The notes under the pieces were generated by a model, which ran no database searches, was not told the origin of the DNA, and was given only the letters and a program-made list of their open reading frames with translations. A stretch of DNA of 64,000 bases from Neptunitalea lumnitzerae (lineage in GTDB: Bacteria; Bacteroidota; Bacteroidia; Flavobacteriales; Flavobacteriaceae), in assembly GCF_027924185.1 (NCBI RefSeq), contig NZ_BRVO01000001.1, positions 310,001-374,000 of the forward strand, in the 5' to 3' direction. The first letter of the stretch is position 1; each line of letters opens with the position of its first letter. This document shows positions 7,869 to 17,288 of the stretch, one piece after another. The translations under genes were made by a program, and so were the position numbers.

Positions 7869-10800
7869 TTAAAAATTAACATCTAAACCAAACATGAATG
7901 TTCTGGCTTTTGGATAACTGTTATAATCGATACCAAATGATTGTACTCCACCTGTAGAGTAATCAATATTTACCTCCGGATCGAACCCTGAATAATCTGT
8001 AATTACAAATAAGTTTTGCCCAGTTACAGATAAACGCATACTCTTAACTACGTTCTGTATTCCAAATATTTTAGTATCAAATGTATACCCTAAAGTAGCA
8101 TTGTTTAAACGTAGGTAGCTACCATCTTCTAAGTAACGTGTAGATACTTCTGAAGTGTTATTAATATTCTCATTAGGATATTGTACTGCAGCATCTGTAG
8201 TATTAGAAGAGATTGATAAATCTCCAATTGTAAATGAAGTCAACGCTGTATTATTGAATATTTTATTTCCTGAAACTCCATTAAAGTTTAATCCTAAATC
8301 AAAACGCTTATACTTAAAGTTCATGTAAAAAGCATACGTAACATCTGGTAAGGCAGACCCAACCGCCATACGGTCGTCGTCATTACTTTCACCATCACCA
8401 TTAATATCTCTAAAAATGTTATACCCATTTCCATCTATCCCCAAAAACTCTTTCATGTAGAAAGCTCCAATAGGCTGACCATTTACATACCCATTAACCG
8501 TTGCATTTGTTAACCCTGGTCCTTGAGCAGATCCCGTAGTTAATACTGTAAAAGGAGAATCTTCAACTTTGTTTTTAATGTAACTTACATTACCACCTAA
8601 ACTAAAAGAAAAATCATCTGAAATTTGCTCTGAATAATCTAATGCGAATTCTACCCCTTCATTCTTAATTTTCATGCTAGGCACATTATACCAACCTACA
8701 CTACTAATAGAAATAGGATCTGATATAGAAGCTTCTAACAATACATTATCAGATGTTTTATTAAAGTAATCTAACGTACCGCTTAATTTTCCTTTTAAGA
8801 AACCAAAGTCTAAACCAATATTAGTTTGTGTAGTAACTTCCCACTGAATATCTGGGTTTGCTACACGTGTATAATAACTACCTGTAGGTAATTCATCAGT
8901 TCCATAAATAGGGTATGTGTTGTTTTGTCCTGTAGAGTTCACAAAACTTCTTTGAGTAATTTTATTAGGTAAATCTTGGTTACCTGTTTTACCCCAACTT
9001 ACACGTAGCTTTAAGTTATTCAATACATCTTGGTTGCTCATAAAGTTTTCCTCAGTAATTCTCCAACCTAAAGCTACCGATGGAAAATAACCATACTTAT
9101 TATTAGAACCAAATTTAGAAGAACCATCTGCTCTAAAAGTACCTGTAATTAAATAGCGGTTATCAAAGCTATAATTTACTCTACCAAAGAACGACTGTAA
9201 CTCGTTAATAGTAGCTTCAGATGAAGGCACGTAACTATTAGTTGCCGCTTCTGGCTGATACTGTGGCTCAATCCCATTTACAGGAAACAAGTCGTAATTC
9301 CAGCTCTTATAGTTATAAAATATCTCTTGGTAAGTATGCCCTGCTAATAAAGTTACATCATGTTTACCAAAATTAGCTTTATAGGTTAAAGTATTCTCTA
9401 CCAAAGAGTTTCTGTTTTCTACATCTGTTAAGGTTAAACTACCCTCCTCGTATGGTAATACATTTGGTGTATTCTGTACTACTCTGCTTGTAGTTGAATA
9501 ATCTACCCCTAAGTTTAACTTATAAGTTAAGCCTTTTACAATTTCTAAAGATGGAGCAACATTGGCTAAAATTCTATTGTTATTTGTTTCATCTTTATAC
9601 AATTGTTGTCTAATAAGTGGGTTAAAAGCACCATTGTTAAAAGTAGTTGTAGGTTGCCCATCTGTGTATGCAGGATACGTTGGGTTTAGTGTTAACATAT
9701 TACCCACTATAGTAGAAATTATTGGACGGTTATTTTTAGTACGCGACCCTGTTAGGTTAAAATCTACTTTAAAACGATCATTAAACATTTTTTGAGTAAT
9801 GTTAACTCTACCCGTGTATCTTCTTAAATTACTGTTTGCAAAAATACCTTCTATATTCTGACCATTAATAGATCCATAATACGTAGTTTGCTTGTTACCA
9901 CCACTCATAGAAAAACCAAGGTTATGAGAAATTCCTGTTCTGCTTAATACATCTTGCCAATCGGTATTTCCATCAGCATCATCTAACGTACCACCAACAG
10001 CAACAACCTGGTTACGAAATTCATTTGCAGAAAACACATCAATTTCATTTGCCATATTAGAGATAGAAACACTAGAGTTAAACTCCATATTAGCAGTTCC
10101 CGTTTTACCCTGCTTAGTAGTAATAACAACTACCCCGTTAGCTGCTCTGGTACCATAAATTGCCGCTGCAGAAGCATCCTTTAAAATATCAATGCTTTCA
10201 ATATCCTTCGCATTGATAAAGCTTAATGGGTTAATAGGCATACCATTGCTTGTATTATCTAAAGCAAAACCATCTACCACATATAAAGGTGTTGTACCAG
10301 ATCGTAAACTTCCGATACCTCTAATAGTAATGTTTTGTGCACTACCAGGCTCACCACTAGCAGAAGTAATGTTTACCCCAGCAACTTTACCTTGTATCAT
10401 TTGCTCTGGAGAAGTAACAATACCACTATTCATATCTTCTTCACCTAGAGATGTTACAGAACCCGTTACATCTGATTTTTTCTGAGTACCATATCCTATT
10501 ACTACAACCTCATCTAACTCTGAAGTATTTGGTTGTAAGGTTACATTAATAGCCGTTTGCCCATTTACAGCAATTTCTTGGGTTTCGTACCCTAAGTAAG
10601 ATACTACTAAAACAGCATTCCCATTAGTTACATCAATAGAATAGTCTCCATCAAAACCAGTAGACACCCCATTGTTTGTTCCTTTTTCTACTACTGTTAC
10701 TCCTGGCATTGGCACATTTGTTTCATCAGTTACTATACCAATAACTGTTAGTTGTTGGGTGTAAGCAGTTGTATCTTCGGGTTGGGTTATAATAACGTTA

Positions 10801-11108
10801 TCACCTTGTGCAATATACCCAAACGATGCTTTACCAGATAAATCATCTAAAATAGTCTTCACTGTAGTATTTGTATACACAGCTTTGTATTCATATTGAT
10901 TTTCTAGTACAAATTCACCATACGTAAAAGTAAGATGAGACTTTTTTCCTATTTCAGAAAAAATCTTGCTTAAAGAAGCTTCTTTTAAATTAATACTTAT
11001 TTTTGTTTCTTCAATTTTGTTCTTCCCTATTGCGTAAGAAGAAGTAAGCATTAAGAAGAGGAAAGCAACGGTACAGTACAAGTACCTGTTTTTTTTCAAA
11101 TTCATCAT
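7869..11108 (-). CDS. SusC-like TonB-dependent transporter with STN signalling domain
   Basis: The 1079-residue protein has a signal peptide (about 1-28), then an STN domain (about 36-105, SINLKEASLSKIFSEIG), a carboxypeptidase-regulatory-like beta domain (about 118-205, GVTVVEKGTNNGVSTGFDGD), a plug (about 215-330, IRGIGSLRSGTTPLYVVDG) and the beta-barrel. STN domains are found in transporters that report ligand binding across the periplasm to a FecR-type anti-sigma factor, and such a gene lies directly upstream. Import is driven by TonB-ExbBD, which are not in this window. The start is ATGATG; either Met could be used. This is the central importer of the locus. Confidence 0.97.
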   Translation of the reverse strand: MMNLKKNRYLYCTVAFLFLMLTSSYAIGKNKIEETKISINLKEASLSKIFSEIGKKSHLTFTYGEFVLENQYEYKAVYTNTTVKTILDDLSGKASFGYIAQGDNVIITQPEDTTAYTQQLTVIGIVTDETNVPMPGVTVVEKGTNNGVSTGFDGDYSIDVTNGNAVLVVSYLGYETQEIAVNGQTAINVTLQPNTSELDEVVVIGYGTQKKSDVTGSVTSLGEEDMNSGIVTSPEQMIQGKVAGVNITSASGEPGSAQNITIRGIGSLRSGTTPLYVVDGFALDNTSNGMPINPLSFINAKDIESIDILKDASAAAIYGTRAANGVVVITTKQGKTGTANMEFNSSVSISNMANEIDVFSANEFRNQVVAVGGTLDDADGNTDWQDVLSRTGISHNLGFSMSGGNKQTTYYGSINGQNIEGIFANSNLRRYTGRVNITQKMFNDRFKVDFNLTGSRTKNNRPIISTIVGNMLTLNPTYPAYTDGQPTTTFNNGAFNPLIRQQLYKDETNNNRILANVAPSLEIVKGLTYKLNLGVDYSTTSRVVQNTPNVLPYEEGSLTLTDVENRNSLVENTLTYKANFGKHDVTLLAGHTYQEIFYNYKSWNYDLFPVNGIEPQYQPEAATNSYVPSSEATINELQSFFGRVNYSFDNRYLITGTFRADGSSKFGSNNKYGYFPSVALGWRITEENFMSNQDVLNNLKLRVSWGKTGNQDLPNKITQRSFVNSTGQNNTYPIYGTDELPTGSYYTRVANPDIQWEVTTQTNIGLDFGFLKGKLSGTLDYFNKTSDNVLLEASISDPISISSVGWYNVPSMKIKNEGVEFALDYSEQISDDFSFSLGGNVSYIKNKVEDSPFTVLTTGSAQGPGLTNATVNGYVNGQPIGAFYMKEFLGIDGNGYNIFRDINGDGESNDDDRMAVGSALPDVTYAFYMNFKYKRFDLGLNFNGVSGNKIFNNTALTSFTIGDLSISSNTTDAAVQYPNENINNTSEVSTRYLEDGSYLRLNNATLGYTFDTKIFGIQNVVKSMRLSVTGQNLFVITDYSGFDPEVNIDYSTGGVQSFGIDYNSYPKARTFMFGLDVNF

Positions 11109-11158
11109 AAAATGTAATTAAGTGTTTGTGTTATCTATTTGCATTGACGCTTTTTGTG

Positions 11159-11182
11159 GAGAGCCTGTGACCGCAGGCTCTC
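11159..11182. other. hairpin between fecR-like and susC-like genes
   Basis: A 9-bp stem (GAGAGCCTG and its complement, loop of 6) is followed by TTTTTTT on the plus strand only. In the direction of the genes (minus) the T-tract comes before the stem, so it does not look like a terminator for fecR. It may stop antisense transcription out of susC, or mark an mRNA processing or stability site. Confidence 0.55.
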
Positions 11183-11197
11183 TTTTTTTAGTATCTA

Positions 11198-12124
11198 TTA
11201 GTTTACTTTTTCAATAATAATCATGTTTGTTGGCTTTTGAGTTAGTTTAACTTCGTTTAAAAGGTTTATACGTGCTATAATGTTTTCAATAGCTTCTCCA
11301 CGGTTAAAACCTACAGATACTCTAACCGATTTAGAAGCTTCATCTTTAAAAATTACGTTACTATGAAATACTGCTTCCAACACCTTAGAAAAATCTTCCA
11401 TAGTAATACCCGTTAGGCTTACTTTCTCATGTTGCCATAAATTGTACAAGCCGGACTTAACAGGTTGCTCTTTTAATTGAGCCGATTGTAAATCAAACAC
11501 CCCTTGCTCATTTACTACTAAGTTTACGGTATCTTTTTGGTGGTATACTTTTACTTTACCTTCTGTTACAGTAACCTTAATATCTTTTCTACTTTCTTTA
11601 ATATTAAACTGAGTACCTACCACTCTGGTTTGTAATGCTCCTGTTTTTATAATAAAAGGCTTATCTGGGTTTTTAGCCACTTTAAAAAAAGCCTCTCCCG
11701 TTAACGTTACATTTCTCCCTTCATCATTAAAGTTATTTTCATAAGCCAATGTGCTATAAACATTAAGCGTAACAGAAGTACCGTCTTTCAGCATTACTTT
11801 TTTAGGAGCATCTCCTGTATTTTTAACTAGAATAGTATTCAGAGTAGTTTTACTATACTGCAATACCCCAAAACCAGCACCTATAACAAGTATTACCGCA
11901 GCAGCAATACGCAACCAAAAGTTCCATCCCTTACTAATTCTATTTTCTACACTTTTAAAAATTTCATTCTTAATTCGATGTTTTTCTAAATCTGTAGTAA
12001 ACACTTTTTGGTGTTCGGTATTCATAAAATGGCTTTCAAACCTTTTTAGTAATTCTTCTTCTTGTTGAGTTGCTTTCCCCTCTAAATATTTTTGCAAAAC
12101 AACTTTAAATTCCTTCTCTGTCAT
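11198..12124 (-). CDS. FecR-family anti-sigma factor
   Basis: I chose ATG at 12124 (MTEKEFK), giving 308 residues; a TTG nine codons upstream is possible but not needed. The N-terminal 65 residues form the cytoplasmic sigma-binding part. A membrane segment follows (FWLRIAAAVILVIGAGFGVL), then the FecR domain (KKVMLKDGTSVTLN to VTVTEGKVKVY) and a C-terminal DUF4974-like domain (MEDFSKVLEAVF). Family knowledge: it holds the ECF sigma factor inactive until the STN domain of the ligand-bound transporter signals through the periplasm. It lies between the sigma gene and susC, the classical order. Confidence 0.95.
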   Translation of the reverse strand: MTEKEFKVVLQKYLEGKATQQEEELLKRFESHFMNTEHQKVFTTDLEKHRIKNEIFKSVENRISKGWNFWLRIAAAVILVIGAGFGVLQYSKTTLNTILVKNTGDAPKKVMLKDGTSVTLNVYSTLAYENNFNDEGRNVTLTGEAFFKVAKNPDKPFIIKTGALQTRVVGTQFNIKESRKDIKVTVTEGKVKVYHQKDTVNLVVNEQGVFDLQSAQLKEQPVKSGLYNLWQHEKVSLTGITMEDFSKVLEAVFHSNVIFKDEASKSVRVSVGFNRGEAIENIIARINLLNEVKLTQKPTNMIIIEKVN

Positions 12125-12377
12125 TAGGTGTCTTTTGCCTATATATACCAACGCCCCCTACTATCCCCTACTCATTTTTTTCAATTAATGTTTTGGTAAT
12201 ACGAAACTGCAAAAACCTAGTTTTTGTTTACATTGACTTAATAATTCGGTTGAATTTTGTTTACAGAAGTGTATATACTCAGTAATGGAGATTTAACAAC
12301 CATAGGTACCACAATCCAGGGTAAGTTTTTAAGAATAATAATAAATAAAGCTATGCTTAGGTAGTTTATTAGTAGCC

Positions 12378-12941
12378 TTACGCTACTAAAGACATTAGTA
12401 GTGCTGCCGACTTTTTAAGCAGTTTAAAAGCCTTGGTAATATGGTTTTCTACGGTACTTTCAGAAATGCCTAGCTCCTCTGCTATTTCCTTATTTTTAAG
12501 TCCTTCTAAACGACTCAATTTAAACACCTCTTTACATTTATCGGGTAATACCTGTAACTTTTGCTCAATAAGCATTTTTGTATCTTCCATGGTTACCACA
12601 TCTTCTTCGGCGTCTGCCTCTTCAGAAACTTCTACCTTTTTTAGTGCTTCCAGGTGTGATTCTTGAAATTTAATATTTCTAAGTTCCTTTAATACTCTAA
12701 AACGTACTGCTTTGTACAAGTATGCCTTAACGTTATCATTCTGAATATCGTTTTTGCGCTCCCAGAAATCAACCCATACATCTTGCACCATGTCTTTGGC
12801 AAGGGTTTCATCTTCTAACAAAGAAAAGGCGTAGTAATAAAGAGGTTCCCATAAGAGGTCGAAAAGTTTACGGAAAGCTTTTTCATCAGAAGCCTTCACC
12901 TGTTTTACATAAGAAGCTATGAGTACAGATTCACTTTTCAT
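12378..12941 (-). CDS. ECF-type RNA polymerase sigma factor
   Basis: The 187-residue protein shows sigma region 2 (about 20-90, EDETLAKDMVQDVWVDFWE) and region 4 (about 125-180, VFKLSRLEGLKNKEIAEELG then SESTVENHITKAFK), the layout of Bacteroidota FecI-like sigma factors. It is expected to transcribe the fecR-susC-susD locus when the transporter is occupied. A gap of 253 bases separates it from fecR; I saw no TAnnTTTG box there, which fits use of a different, sigma-specific promoter. A small hairpin (12369-12389) overlaps its stop codon. Confidence 0.95.
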   Translation of the reverse strand: MKSESVLIASYVKQVKASDEKAFRKLFDLLWEPLYYYAFSLLEDETLAKDMVQDVWVDFWERKNDIQNDNVKAYLYKAVRFRVLKELRNIKFQESHLEALKKVEVSEEADAEEDVVTMEDTKMLIEQKLQVLPDKCKEVFKLSRLEGLKNKEIAEELGISESTVENHITKAFKLLKKSAALLMSLVA

Positions 12942-13093
12942 GTAGCAAAGAAATGAAAATTCATTCGAAGGAAATTTAAGAAAATGTAAAATGATTGGTC
13001 ACTTTACACATTTTACACACAGCCGTTTTAGAAAACATAAAACACCCCTCATTATTTAATTGAGTATATTTAAAATTCATAAATAATACCGTT

Positions 13094-13486
13094 ATGATTA
13101 GTGAAGCCATTCTTACATATAATGCACAGCTACCTGCTAAGGCTAAGGCCACTTGCGCTTTACTTAGTACCCTTATTACACAAGAGTTACCTGAAGCCGA
13201 AAATAAAATATGGCATGCCCATCCGGTTTGGTTTTTAGAAGGAAACCCCATTGTTGGTTATAGCAACCTTAAAGATGGTGTACGTCTATTATTTTGGAGC
13301 GGACAAAGTTTTGAGGAGCCAGGATTAGAACCACAAGGAAAATTTAAAGCCGCTGAAAAACGATACCAATTACCTGATGATGTTGATATAAAGAAACTTA
13401 AATTATGGCTTTCTGAAAGTCGCAATGTACAATGGGATTATAAAAATATTGTAAAACGAAAAGGTGTGCTTATTCGACTTGTATAA
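13094..13486 (+). CDS. DUF1801-family protein
   Basis: The 130-residue protein matches DUF1801/YdhG-like proteins by the pattern EAENKIWHAHPVWFL, NLKDGVRLLFWSG and a C-terminal helix ending in KNIVKRKGVLIRL. The family is small, cytoplasmic and has no assigned reaction. It has no signal peptide. It is divergent from the sigma gene and followed 79 bases later by a lipoprotein gene. No link to the phosphatase locus is evident. Confidence 0.85.
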   Translation: MISEAILTYNAQLPAKAKATCALLSTLITQELPEAENKIWHAHPVWFLEGNPIVGYSNLKDGVRLLFWSGQSFEEPGLEPQGKFKAAEKRYQLPDDVDIKKLKLWLSESRNVQWDYKNIVKRKGVLIRLV

Positions 13487-13565
13487 CCTTGCAGACAACT
13501 GGCATACAATTTGATACTTATTTTATACGTTATAGTTGTAACCATTACCAAAAACCAAAAGCTGT

Positions 13566-14558
13566 ATGAAAAAAATAACCGCCCTTTGTTTACTAGCCGC
13601 AACCACCTTTTCCTGCAAAGAAATTGTGAAGAATAATGAAGTTGCTGTGATTGAAGAACCAGGCACAGAAGTAGTAACTACACCTAAGACTTCAACTCCT
13701 GAACCTGAAAAAATAGCATCGTCAGTTGAAAAACATCCGCTTACTGGCTATTGGGTTGGTTTCTTTAAAAATGCACAAAATAAAGAAGATGAAGAGGAGT
13801 ACTATGATGATTATTTAGGCAGATATCCTAAAAACCAAAACAAAATAAACTTAGCGATTGAGAAGGTAGCAGATACTACGGTAACTGGGTATAGTGTTGT
13901 ATCTGGTAACGAACGACCGTTTACCGGCACCATTACAGAAAATGATGGAGTTACTTTTGCAGTGACTTTAGAAGAACCAGGAGATAATACTTATGACGGT
14001 ACTTTTACCTTTATTATGACTAAGCATAGCTTAAGAGGTACCTGGACACCTTTTAAAAAAGGTAGCACAATAAAACGTAAATATGTTCTGGAGAAAAAAA
14101 CTTTTACCTATAATCCTAATATTAAACTAGACGAAGATAAACGCCTTATAAAGTGGGAAGAATCTAAACCAGTATTAGATACTTTTGGGTATGACATCCC
14201 TGAACCAGATTCCTTAGGAAATCAAGAAATCAACTATCATGTGTATGAGAATACTGGATATCCATCTTCTTCTGAAAAAATTTATACTATTAATGCTTCT
14301 AAACAAGTACTTACAGAGGCGGATGTAGAAAACCTAACTAAAACCGACTTATACTTGATAAGAAACACCATTTATGCAAGACACGGATATTCTTTCAAAA
14401 ATAAAGAACTACGGGCTTTTTTTGATAACCAAAGCTGGTACATACCCATGTATGCAAACATTAGAGAAGTTCTGACCCCACTTGAGAAAAAAAATATTGA
14501 ATTACTCTTGAGATATGAAAAAAACGCTACCGAATACTACATTACCTTTGGTAGATAG
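13566..14558 (+). CDS. YARHG-domain lipoprotein
   Basis: The 330-residue protein has a lipoprotein signal ending TTFSC (C17). The middle (about 60-180) is beta-rich with LTGYWVGFF and LRGTWTPF repeats that resemble a lipocalin-like fold. The C-terminus carries a YARHG domain (IRNTIYARHGYSF, then LRAFFDNQSWY), an extracellular module of unknown ligand. The next gene starts 3 bases after its stop, so the two form an operon. The function is unknown; envelope location is well supported. Confidence 0.88.
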   Translation: MKKITALCLLAATTFSCKEIVKNNEVAVIEEPGTEVVTTPKTSTPEPEKIASSVEKHPLTGYWVGFFKNAQNKEDEEEYYDDYLGRYPKNQNKINLAIEKVADTTVTGYSVVSGNERPFTGTITENDGVTFAVTLEEPGDNTYDGTFTFIMTKHSLRGTWTPFKKGSTIKRKYVLEKKTFTYNPNIKLDEDKRLIKWEESKPVLDTFGYDIPEPDSLGNQEINYHVYENTGYPSSSEKIYTINASKQVLTEADVENLTKTDLYLIRNTIYARHGYSFKNKELRAFFDNQSWYIPMYANIREVLTPLEKKNIELLLRYEKNATEYYITFGR

Positions 14559-14561
14559 TTT

Positions 14562-15203
14562 ATGAAAAAGGTTAGCAACATCGTTTTTAAAACATGCTAT
14601 TACGCATTGCTTGTTTTTAGCACGTATTTAATGGTGCTAATTACACTGCAATACATCCCCTTGCGTTATGATGTTGCTTTTTTAAACATTAAACAACAAC
14701 AAATAGGTAATATCCATTATAAAATTGCTTTTTTTAGCCATGTGTATACCAGTATTTTTGTACTAATAGCAGGTATACCTCAATTCTCTGGGTATGTGCG
14801 GCGCAAATATGCAACCGTACACAAAAATTTAGGTAAAGCATACATACTACTTATTTTATTAGTAGCCGCACCATCTGGACTTATTATGGGAATAGAGGCT
14901 AATGGAGGTACTTCTTCTAAAATATCGTTTGTATTACAAGCTATACTTTGGTTTGTATTTACCTTTATTGCCTACCAAAAAGCAAAATCAAAAGACTGGC
15001 AACAACATAAAAACTTTATGTTACGCAGCTATGCCTTAACGTTAGGCGCTATTACCTTACGCTGGTTAAAATTTGCATTGGCAAGTACACTAGCATTACC
15101 TCCAATGGATATTTACCGAATTATTGCTTGGGCTGGGTGGTTATTAAATCTAATAGTTATTGAACTATACATACTCAAAACCAACAAGTGTAGTTTGGTA
15201 TAA
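14562..15203 (+). CDS. DUF2306 membrane protein
   Basis: The 213-residue protein has about six membrane segments, the first at residues 13-30. The pattern HVYTSIFVLIAGIPQFS, VHKNLGKAYILLIL and QQHKNFMLRSYALTLGA, with conserved His residues on helices, fits DUF2306, a family of predicted membrane proteins without an assigned function. It is co-transcribed with the YARHG lipoprotein (3-base gap) and converges with the TPR gene, with only 5 bases between the stops. Confidence 0.85.
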   Translation: MKKVSNIVFKTCYYALLVFSTYLMVLITLQYIPLRYDVAFLNIKQQQIGNIHYKIAFFSHVYTSIFVLIAGIPQFSGYVRRKYATVHKNLGKAYILLILLVAAPSGLIMGIEANGGTSSKISFVLQAILWFVFTFIAYQKAKSKDWQQHKNFMLRSYALTLGAITLRWLKFALASTLALPPMDIYRIIAWAGWLLNLIVIELYILKTNKCSLV

Positions 15204-15208
15204 ACCCA

Positions 15209-15934
15209 CTAATTTTGTTTGATAGATTTAAGTCGGTTCAAAACATCGTCATGGCTCCCATTTACATAATTTAGTATGGCTGCTCGTTGATATTCATTCA
15301 AATCTGGGTTTTCTAGTACTTTCGTTACTAATTTTTTAGCTCGGGTAGTATCTAAAACCTCCACTAACATAGCCACCATACTTAAAGTATCTACCTTTTT
15401 CCAATACTCAGCTTCCTTTTGTTTAAGTGCTCTGCGTGCAGATGCATAATAATCCTCTGCTTTTTTAGGTTGTTCTAACAGCTCTAACTGCATAGCAGTA
15501 CGGGTGTAACTTTTATAATTAGTAGGATCTTGTTGTATCAATATCTTAGCGTGGGCAAGTGCTTCTTTAAAATTACCTGTTAACATATAATTATCTGCTA
15601 GTAACTCATGAGCTCTGGTTTGTGAAGCATCTTGCTCTACTATCTTTTTATAGTAAGTAATCGAAGCAACTCTATCTTGTTGCATACGTGCTTTATCACC
15701 TAACGCATACAACTCTGCTATATCCGTAACCTCATCTACCCCTTTAAGTGTTGCAGTAACTGTGGTATCAATGGTTATTGACTTCCCTCCTTTTCTAGGT
15801 AAAGCAGCGTCTAACTTCTCTTGGTTGATTATTGATTTAGTAACTTCTATATCTGCTTCTTTTTTAGTAGTTCCTGAACAAGATAAAAGCAAACTACCTA
15901 ATAAAAGCAGTAAAATTGAATATGATATTTTCAT
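15209..15934 (-). CDS. TPR-repeat lipoprotein
   Basis: The 241-residue protein has a lipoprotein signal ending LLLSC (C19). Three tetratricopeptide-like repeats run from about residue 75 to 180 (VASITYYKKIVEQDASQTRA, FKEALAHAKILIQQDPTNYK, KKAEDYYASARRALKQ). It is likely a protein-interaction scaffold on the inner or outer membrane. No partner can be named from context; hemW is divergent to it. Confidence 0.85.
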   Translation of the reverse strand: MKISYSILLLLLGSLLLSCSGTTKKEADIEVTKSIINQEKLDAALPRKGGKSITIDTTVTATLKGVDEVTDIAELYALGDKARMQQDRVASITYYKKIVEQDASQTRAHELLADNYMLTGNFKEALAHAKILIQQDPTNYKSYTRTAMQLELLEQPKKAEDYYASARRALKQKEAEYWKKVDTLSMVAMLVEVLDTTRAKKLVTKVLENPDLNEYQRAAILNYVNGSHDDVLNRLKSIKQN

Positions 15935-16058
15935 AACCTGTGTTGCTAATTAGTAAGCCCAAAGATAAAAGTTTTCACTGAATGAGTATGTTCAATCATG
16001 GTTGATAATGCTTATAACATTACTACTATTTCATTCTAATAGGTCTATTGAAATCTAC

Positions 16059-16066
16059 TACCTTTG
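16059..16066 (+). promoter_or_regulatory. -7 box TACCTTTG upstream of hemW
   Basis: The box fits the Bacteroidota -7 consensus TAnnTTTG. It ends only 4 bases before the chosen ATG of hemW, so the transcript would have almost no leader. No TTG was found at the normal 17-23 base distance upstream, so the -33 element is weak or absent. Confidence 0.55.
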
Positions 16067-16070
16067 CTGC

Positions 16071-17216
16071 ATGTCTGGCATATATATACATATTCCGTTT
16101 TGCAAGCAAGCTTGCCATTACTGCGACTTTCATTTTTCTACTTCTTTAAAAAAGAAAGAAGAGATGGTGCAAGCGCTGCTTACCGAAATAGAAATGCGCA
16201 AAGATGAATTTGCCAACCAAGAGGTTGCTACTATTTATTTTGGTGGGGGTACTCCTAGTATCTTATCTGTATCAGAAATTGAACAGCTTATACAACAAGT
16301 ATATACCCACTACACTGTTGTAGACACTCCCGAAATTACTCTTGAAGCAAACCCTGACGATCTACAACCAAATGTATTTGTGCAGTACAAAAACATAGGG
16401 ATTAATCGTTTAAGCATTGGGGTACAATCTTTTTTTGAAGAAGATTTGCAACTTATGAATAGAGCCCATAATGCTACCGAAGCAAGTATATGTATTGAAG
16501 AAGCTACCAAATACTTTGATAATATTACCATAGACTTAATTTACGGTATTCCTAATATGAGTAACCAACGTTGGTTGCAAAATATACAAACAGCATTAGA
16601 TTTTGGTATTCCGCATATTAGCAGTTATGCCCTTACTGTAGAACCCAAAACGGCACTTGCTAATTTTATAGCCAAAGGCACTGTACCCGATGTAGATGAT
16701 GCTGTGGCACAAGAACATTTCTATATATTGGTAGCTACTTTAGCAGCGCATGGCTTTGTACACTATGAACTTTCTAACTTTGGTAAACCAGACTACTTTA
16801 GTAAAAACAATACCGCCTACTGGTTGGGCAAAAAATACATTGGTATTGGGCCTTCTGCCCATAGTTATAATGGCACCCAACGCAGTTGGAATGTTACAAA
16901 TAACACCAAATATATAAAAGCCATTACTACAGGTGTACTTCCGTCTGAAACAGAAACCCTCTCCGTAACCGACCGTTACAACGAAGCCGTAATGACGGGT
17001 TTACGAACCATTTGGGGCGTATCGGTAGCACGTGTGGCTAGCGAATTTGGAGCTCAATACAAAACCTATCTTTTAGAACAGGCATCTAAACCTATTGAAA
17101 ATGGACTACTTACCCTAGAAACCAATAACGAAGAAACTGTTTTAAAAACTACTGCCAAAGGAAAGTTTTTAGCAGACGGACTAGCATCTGATTTATTTCT
17201 GCTAAATTTGGAATAA
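16071..17216 (+). CDS. hemW: HemW-like radical SAM protein (heme chaperone family)
   Basis: I chose ATG at 16071 (MSGIYIHIPF), giving 381 residues; an upstream in-frame ATG at 16002 adds 23 residues that no relative has and would precede the -7 box. The radical SAM cysteines are C11, C15 and C18 (FCKQACHYC), with GGGTPS and a C-terminal HemN-like region (RTIWGVSVARVASEFG). HemW lacks coproporphyrinogen oxidase activity and is thought to insert heme into respiratory proteins; it is often misnamed HemN. The signature HIPFCKQACHYC, with only two residues between the last cysteines and no additional Cys after, fits HemW rather than HemN. Confidence 0.9.
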   Translation: MSGIYIHIPFCKQACHYCDFHFSTSLKKKEEMVQALLTEIEMRKDEFANQEVATIYFGGGTPSILSVSEIEQLIQQVYTHYTVVDTPEITLEANPDDLQPNVFVQYKNIGINRLSIGVQSFFEEDLQLMNRAHNATEASICIEEATKYFDNITIDLIYGIPNMSNQRWLQNIQTALDFGIPHISSYALTVEPKTALANFIAKGTVPDVDDAVAQEHFYILVATLAAHGFVHYELSNFGKPDYFSKNNTAYWLGKKYIGIGPSAHSYNGTQRSWNVTNNTKYIKAITTGVLPSETETLSVTDRYNEAVMTGLRTIWGVSVARVASEFGAQYKTYLLEQASKPIENGLLTLETNNEETVLKTTAKGKFLADGLASDLFLLNLE

Positions 17217-17288
17217 CAACACGTTATTGAACAAGATAAGTCTCAAACTCTTAATCTTGATGATTAAATAAACCATAGCAACTCCATA

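Noticed and set aside
10192-10485. Plus-strand open frame inside the susC-like gene
   Set aside because: Antisense shadow of the plug domain, with no recognisable product; the same holds for frames at 9562-9795 and at 12433-12666 in the sigma gene.
12976-13251. 91-codon minus-strand open frame
   Set aside because: It is antisense to the DUF1801 gene over most of its length and has an unlikely composition.
13566-14558. Possible toxin role of the YARHG protein
   Set aside because: YARHG proteins are extracellular lipoproteins and there is no immunity gene or toxin domain beside it.
16002-16070. Longer start of HemW
   Set aside because: The extra residues are not like any relative and precede the -7 box; the same reasoning removes upstream starts of panC, sdhC, the SnoaL-like protein and the dehydrogenase at 61009.
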